From IMG/VR virus record IMGVR_UViG_3300041402_000641, positions 1 through 47,468 of that record: 47,468 nt of DNA. One strand, 5' to 3'. Position 1 is the stretch's first letter, and every line of letters starts with the position of its first letter. The translations under genes were made by a program, and so were the position numbers. This DNA comes from a virus. A model generated the notes under the pieces. It was not told the origin of the DNA and ran no database searches. It saw only the letters and a list, made by a program, of their open reading frames with translations. Positions 44,296-47,468 of this stretch are shown here, in pieces.

Positions 44296-45337
44296 TTATC
44301 CCCACCATTATTTTCTCATAAAGAGTAATAAAAGCTTTTTCAGCGACATCTGGAATCACTCCGTTTCCGAGAAGTCGTAGTTCATCGGTTCTATTGTCAC
44401 AGGATTCGTACAGCTCGGCATTGTCCATCCGATCAGCAGATCCATTAAGGTTTCTACCCACCGAGGATTTAGTTTGCCTTTGCTGTGATATTGTTCGATC
44501 TGACTGTTTATTTCTTTCCTGAATCCCCCTCTTTCCTGAGCTCCTTTCCCGGGCCTTGACCGTCTGCATTGTGGTGTTGCCCAACTCTTCACAGCCGTTG
44601 ACAGGCCATCCCCGCTCGTTTCGCTCGCACCTTTCCGGTTGTGGTTTCCGCATACTGACGCTGTTGGCCACAACTCTTGGCGGCTCCCATTCGTGTTGTG
44701 GTTCTCCTGGGCGGGAAGGCCAGCTTTTATCATGTCCGGAAGAGTCATGTCTGAAACTTTTCTTAAAACACCATCCCTTTTTCTGTTCTTCCAATCTGCC
44801 CCGCCCTTGTGATCCCGACTCGCTGGAGTAGGCCAAGATAAACAATCGTTTCCGTTGTTGTGGTGCACCACATTCAGCCGCGCTGAATATTCCTGCCTCA
44901 ACTGTATAACCAAGAGCTCGTAAGCTTTGCTGTACTTCCTTGAAGCCGAGTGATAAATGTCCTTCGACGTTTTCAAAGAAACAGAGAATAGGTCTAATTG
45001 TTTTGACAATTTCTCGTATATTCGGCCAAAGGTGCCTTGGGTCGTCCTTTCCTTTCCTTTTGCCGGCTGTTGAAAATGGTTGGCAGGGATAACCGCCAGT
45101 GATGATGTGTATTCTGTCTCGAAACGGCTCCGCGTTGAAGGTTTTAAGATTCGTCCAAATAGGTGCGACATCCAGGCGGTCCGCTTCCATCTTTGCAACC
45201 AAGTTCGCACAAGCGAAGGATTCGATCTCCACATAAGCGACTGTTCGGAGATTTCTGATAACTCGTTCAAGTCCGAGATGAATTCCAGCGTATCCGGCGC
45301 AAAGCTCGATCGATCTAAATTCTTCGGAAATATCCAC
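44282..45337 (-). CDS. C5-cytosine DNA methyltransferase
   Basis: 351 residues from GTG 45337. IELCAGYAGIHLGLERV (motif I), GGYPCQPFSTAG with catalytic Cys85 (IV), FFENVEGH (VI), QQRKRLFILAYS (VIII) and LLGNGVIPDVAEKA near the end (X) are all present. The target-recognition stretch, about 171-320, is low in hydrophobic residues and overlaps a second open frame. Likely protects phage DNA from host restriction. Overlaps the O gene start by ATGA-type coupling. Confidence 0.85.
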   Translation of the reverse strand: MDISEEFRSIELCAGYAGIHLGLERVIRNLRTVAYVEIESFACANLVAKMEADRLDVAPIWTNLKTFNAEPFRDRIHIITGGYPCQPFSTAGKRKGKDDPRHLWPNIREIVKTIRPILCFFENVEGHLSLGFKEVQQSLRALGYTVEAGIFSAAECGAPQQRKRLFILAYSSESGSQGRGRLEEQKKGWCFKKSFRHDSSGHDKSWPSRPGEPQHEWEPPRVVANSVSMRKPQPERCERNERGWPVNGCEELGNTTMQTVKARERSSGKRGIQERNKQSDRTISQQRQTKSSVGRNLNGSADRMDNAELYESCDNRTDELRLLGNGVIPDVAEKAFITLYEKIMVGINATT

Positions 45338-45339
45338 AT
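44356..45339 (-). CDS. Second long ORF overlapping the methyltransferase in another frame
   Basis: 327 codons from ATG 45339 (MWIFPKNLDRSSFAPDTLEF); the methyltransferase GTG shares its G (ATGTG). Contains SLMWRSNPSLVRTWLQRWKR, LSWPTPASRDHKGG, SWATPQCRRSRPGKG and KLNPRWVETLMDLLIGWTMP. These WPTP and LNPxWVExLM motifs are known to me from proteins annotated as methyltransferase-associated in phages, so the frame looks protein-coding rather than chance. AAAGGGTGG precedes the ATG. Likely true dual coding or an alternative product. Confidence 0.55.
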   Translation of the reverse strand: MWIFPKNLDRSSFAPDTLEFISDLNELSEISEQSLMWRSNPSLVRTWLQRWKRTAWMSHLFGRILKPSTRSRFETEYTSSLAVIPANHFQQPAKGKERTTQGTFGRIYEKLSKQLDLFSVSLKTSKDIYHSASRKYSKAYELLVIQLRQEYSARLNVVHHNNGNDCLSWPTPASRDHKGGADWKNRKRDGVLRKVSDMTLPDMIKAGLPAQENHNTNGSRQELWPTASVCGNHNRKGASETSGDGLSTAVKSWATPQCRRSRPGKGAQERGGFRKEINSQIEQYHSKGKLNPRWVETLMDLLIGWTMPSCTNPVTIEPMNYDFSETE

Positions 45340-45567
45340 TCAGCCACCCTTTGAAATTTCTGTAACGGTTCCAAACAGGCTGGTTGGTTGTTCTGAACTT
45401 GGAATTTCAGCGGGATTAATCCACGTAAGCGGGTTGTGATGGCATTCAAACGCCTGGTGGTCAGTATCGCCACATATGGCGCAATTATGGCCATCAGGTT
45501 CAAGCTGTTTTAATCCGTTTTTTAGGTTTTGAATGGCTGAACAATAATCGGCTTGCGTGAATTTCAT
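45340..45567 (-). CDS. Small zinc-site protein (75 aa)
   Basis: MKFTQADYCSAIQNLKNGLK starts after AAGGGGATTAACGCC. NCAICGDTDHQAFECHHNPL carries a CxxC-x8-CHH site found in a small phage family ('CaiC.dsgHqaweCr.Npl'). Ends one base before the methyltransferase pair starts. Role unknown. Confidence 0.65.
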   Translation of the reverse strand: MKFTQADYCSAIQNLKNGLKQLEPDGHNCAICGDTDHQAFECHHNPLTWINPAEIPSSEQPTSLFGTVTEISKGG

Positions 45568-45623
45568 GGCGTTAATCCCCTTAAAAACTATTACAGAAGT
45601 TTATTTTTTAATTTATTTCAAGC

Positions 45624-46493
45624 TTATTTCCATTTATAATCTTCCCAAGTGCATGTTTTAAAATTTGATTTCACGTTCACATACCTTGCAAAACTCTCTT
45701 GTTCTTTCGTTGGCGGTGTTCCTTCTTTATCCATGTACGGTTGACAAAAAGGGTCAATATTCATGCCTTTCAAGAACTTCACCCTTTCAAGCGCGTCTTC
45801 AATATCCCTGACCAACACATAGCAAAAAAACCTTACCGGGGTGGTGTTGTGCCACCTTAAAAGCTGAACCGCCTTTTGAATATGTTTGATCATGTGGACC
45901 GAATCACAAGCAAGCCGCAATGGTTCGAGCCATTTAACCTTTGACAGTATCTTTGCAACACCATCGTCAATTAATCTGGCGTCAAGACCTTGATTAAAGT
46001 CAACCTTCAGGCCTTCTTGAATTATTTTTTTGATTTGGTCAATGCCGTGATCACAAGCTAAAACGTTGTTATCCATCAAAACAACATCTTTGTGTCTGGC
46101 AAATTCATCAATATCAGCGTTTGGCCGGATCGATCCTTCTTTACCAGGAACAAAACACCCTTCACAATTCCGAATACAACCCCTGGTTAAAAACCCCATA
46201 CTATAATTTTGACTATACAAGTCATAATCCGGGCAAATATGTTCAACATAATCTGGCAAAACCGTTTTCATGTCACCATAGCCGGTGCCGCCCTTCTCGG
46301 TTTCTTTAGGAATATATGAATCTTCAGGCGTGAATGTGAACACCTTTGATGAATAAATTTTATCAGGTTTTGAAAATAGCGGGCCAAACCATTCAACCTG
46401 GTCGCCGCATTCTTTGTGATAAGCTGATATTTTCATCAAAGCAAGGTTTGGATATTTGGTATTGAATTCTGAATCATGCAAAGCAATTTTCAT
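45624..46493 (-). CDS. Radical SAM-like phage protein
   Basis: 289 residues. YPNLALMKISAYHKECGDQV and the cluster motif TRGCIRNCEGC (C106, C110, C113, CxxxCxxC) mark a radical SAM enzyme with an N-terminal B12-binding-like segment. GGTGYGD and LPDYVEHICPDYDLY are typical of a phage and Clostridium/Desulfo family of unknown substrate. Starts by ATGA overlap with the extended HNH reading. Confidence 0.75.
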   Translation of the reverse strand: MKIALHDSEFNTKYPNLALMKISAYHKECGDQVEWFGPLFSKPDKIYSSKVFTFTPEDSYIPKETEKGGTGYGDMKTVLPDYVEHICPDYDLYSQNYSMGFLTRGCIRNCEGCFVPGKEGSIRPNADIDEFARHKDVVLMDNNVLACDHGIDQIKKIIQEGLKVDFNQGLDARLIDDGVAKILSKVKWLEPLRLACDSVHMIKHIQKAVQLLRWHNTTPVRFFCYVLVRDIEDALERVKFLKGMNIDPFCQPYMDKEGTPPTKEQESFARYVNVKSNFKTCTWEDYKWK

Positions 46494-46804
46494 GTAAATA
46501 ACCTCATTTGGCCTGATTCCCTTTCAAGACGTTCTTTTCTCCTTTTTTGCCGCCCGGGCATGTCGTGGCGATTGTGTCAGCGTTGGCATAGTGCAGCCAA
46601 GTTCAATAGACTTGATTTTTCCGGTGAATCATCAAAAATATGGGCTGTTGTCAACACGACTTTGCTTCCGGTAATCGGGTGAGGCTTGTAGTTTTCGGCG
46701 TCACACCATTCACAACGGTTTTTTGCCCTGGTGAATCTAACGAACCTTGATCTGACTTTCCAATCAGCCGGGTATTTATCTTTGTTTTCTGGTCTGATTG
46801 GCAC
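46490..46804 (-). pseudogene. HNH endonuclease with TGA at a conserved Cys position
   Basis: From GTG 46804: MPIRPENKDKYPADWKVRSR, FTRAKNRCEWCDAENYKPH, VVLTTAHIFDD and LLNLAALCQR, then TGA at 46577-46579, then in the same frame HNRHDMPGRQKRRKERLERE and SGQMRLFT, ending TGA overlapping the next ATG. Family members read ...LCQRCHNRYD..., so TGA replaces a zinc-ligand Cys (TGC/TGT). Nonsense mutation, sequencing error or recoding are the options; the restored length is 104 residues. Confidence 0.7.
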
Positions 46805-46816
46805 GATTTCACCCCT

Positions 46817-47026
46817 TTAAAAATTTGTGAAATTCATATGCGAGGGCAACCCCCTGATTTTGGCCCGGCAACCACGGCAATTTACCCGCCGTTGATCCTG
46901 GGTGACAATGAGTAATTCTTCATGACTGGCTTGTTGTCCGCAATAGCCGCGTTTTTGATGCCATAGCCTGACCAGGCCAGGCCGCTCATCATTGGTGATG
47001 GTGTAATGAATTTCTTGTGATTCCAT
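46817..47026 (-). CDS. Copy of the 62-aa Cys protein with altered C-terminus (69 aa)
   Basis: MESQEIHYTITNDERPGLVR matches the gene at 1298-1486 for most of its length (WHQKRGYCGQQ, NCRGCRAKIRG), then continues LPSHMNFTNF, encoded by the remnant of the small membrane gene in another frame. The C-terminus is therefore a deletion-junction product. Confidence 0.6.
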   Translation of the reverse strand: MESQEIHYTITNDERPGLVRLWHQKRGYCGQQASHEELLIVTQDQRRVNCRGCRAKIRGLPSHMNFTNF

Positions 47027-47072
47027 GGCTTAACTCCTTTATGGCATTTGCTGTCCATTTTAGATGACTCCT

Positions 47073-47408
47073 TTAAGCTGGGTTTGTTTCAATTTTAAAA
47101 GGTTCAAAATTGCCGCAAGCTTGGCACTGGTAATGATCAGCCCTAACTTCACCGGATACTGAATCAACCGCAATCATCATGGAGCGTTTACACTCCGGAC
47201 ATTTGCTTGTCGGTATTCTGGTTCCCTTAATGCCAATTTTATAAAGACTTGAACCAACACTTTTAGCCTTCTGAAGTGCGGTAAAGGCATCAACTGAAAT
47301 CCCTTCAAATTTATAGAGAGAATCGCCACGATATTCAACGTTCATTATTTCTTTGCCATTATGGCCAATCGCTACAACGTTAGAAGATGCAACTTTGTTC
47401 ATTTTCAT
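47073..47408 (-). CDS. Zinc-ribbon protein, full form (111 aa)
   Basis: Same gene as 1555-1869 with start MKMNKVASSNVV at 47408 after GGGGATC. CPECKRSMMIAV and YQCQACGNF form the zinc ribbon; seven extra residues (KIETNPA) follow EPF because the base that makes TAA in the other copy is T here. The upstream region is cut by the window end. Confidence 0.65.
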   Translation of the reverse strand: MKMNKVASSNVVAIGHNGKEIMNVEYRGDSLYKFEGISVDAFTALQKAKSVGSSLYKIGIKGTRIPTSKCPECKRSMMIAVDSVSGEVRADHYQCQACGNFEPFKIETNPA

Positions 47409-47468
47409 TTTGATCCCCAAAAAGAAAACCCCGTCCAGGAAGTGAAATCGGATGCCATGGGTCCACAA

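Larger units (their letters stand above)
46686..47468. repeat. 3' copy of the terminal near-repeat (matches 1-120 and 1320-1929)
   Basis: 46686-46803 equals 1-118 with a few changes; 46832-47468 equals about 1320-1929 with scattered substitutions; the 5' copy's 121-1310 is largely missing here. 47468 corresponds to 1929, so the sequence would continue at 1930. Best read as the two ends of a circular or permuted genome meeting across a polymorphic segment. Confidence 0.7.

Noticed and set aside
46577-46579. Selenocysteine codon as a firm call
   Set aside because: No convincing SECIS stem-loop follows; only a 4-bp pairing is visible.
1-47468. Alternative genetic code with TGA or TAA reassigned
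   Set aside because: Many genes end normally at TGA or TAA at overlaps with next starts; only isolated genes show internal stops.

Overview
The window reads as an essentially complete genome of a contractile-tailed (myovirus-type) double-stranded DNA phage of a Gram-negative bacterium. Evidence: terminase, DUF1073-type portal, DUF2184-type capsid, DUF3383-type sheath, DUF3277-type tube, Gp138-type spike, gp25-like and J-like baseplate genes, plus a lipoprotein and a signal-peptide protein. I see no integrase, DNA polymerase or tRNA. The host is not identifiable from the sequence. The two ends overlap: 1-120 and 1320-1929 match 46686-46803 and 46832-47468 almost base for base, but the 5' copy carries about 1.1 kb that the 3' copy lacks. 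This fits a circular or circularly permuted genome assembled through a polymorphic region.

Nearly all genes are on the minus strand, so transcription runs from high to low coordinates. 47.4-41.4 kb: early genes (zinc ribbon, HNH, radical SAM, C5-methyltransferase with a second ORF in another frame, replication protein O with iteron-like repeats inside it, RusA) ending in the small terminase. 41.3-28.5 kb: large terminase, portal, head genes, connectors, sheath and tube. 28.5-17.1 kb: tail chaperone with a probable -1 frameshift, short tape measure, baseplate, a seven-blade-repeat tail protein and the tail fibre. 17.1-15.3 kb: small virion protein, holin-like protein, lipoprotein and M15 endolysin. 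15.1-13.2 kb: the only plus-strand operon, divergent from a small HTH gene across a 176-bp control region with inverted repeats. 13.0-10.2 kb: HTH, zinc-finger, annealing-protein-like, PD-(D/E)XK nuclease and coiled-coil recombination genes.

The most unusual part is 10.15-2.5 kb. It is a run of 19 short modules, nearly all one small ORF followed by an imperfect palindrome with the layout of an integron attC site (RYYYAAC-type box at the ORF stop, GTTRRRY-type box before the next ORF). Thirteen are full-length attC-like sites of 56-92 bp, five are shortened hairpins and one is degenerate. No integron integrase is present, so this is a cassette array without its integrase, embedded in a phage early region. 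Most cassette products are small cysteine-rich proteins. Two cassettes carry an ORF plus an HTH regulator behind their own promoter and palindrome. One cassette has no ORF and consists of about eleven tandem hairpin repeats of 47-58 bp.

Other notable points: a methyltransferase whose alternate frame is also open and protein-like for about 980 bp, with overlapping start codons; an HNH gene with TGA at a conserved cysteine position; a tail fibre with an in-frame TAA before an apparently coding tail; and two small genes broken by single missing bases in short homopolymers.
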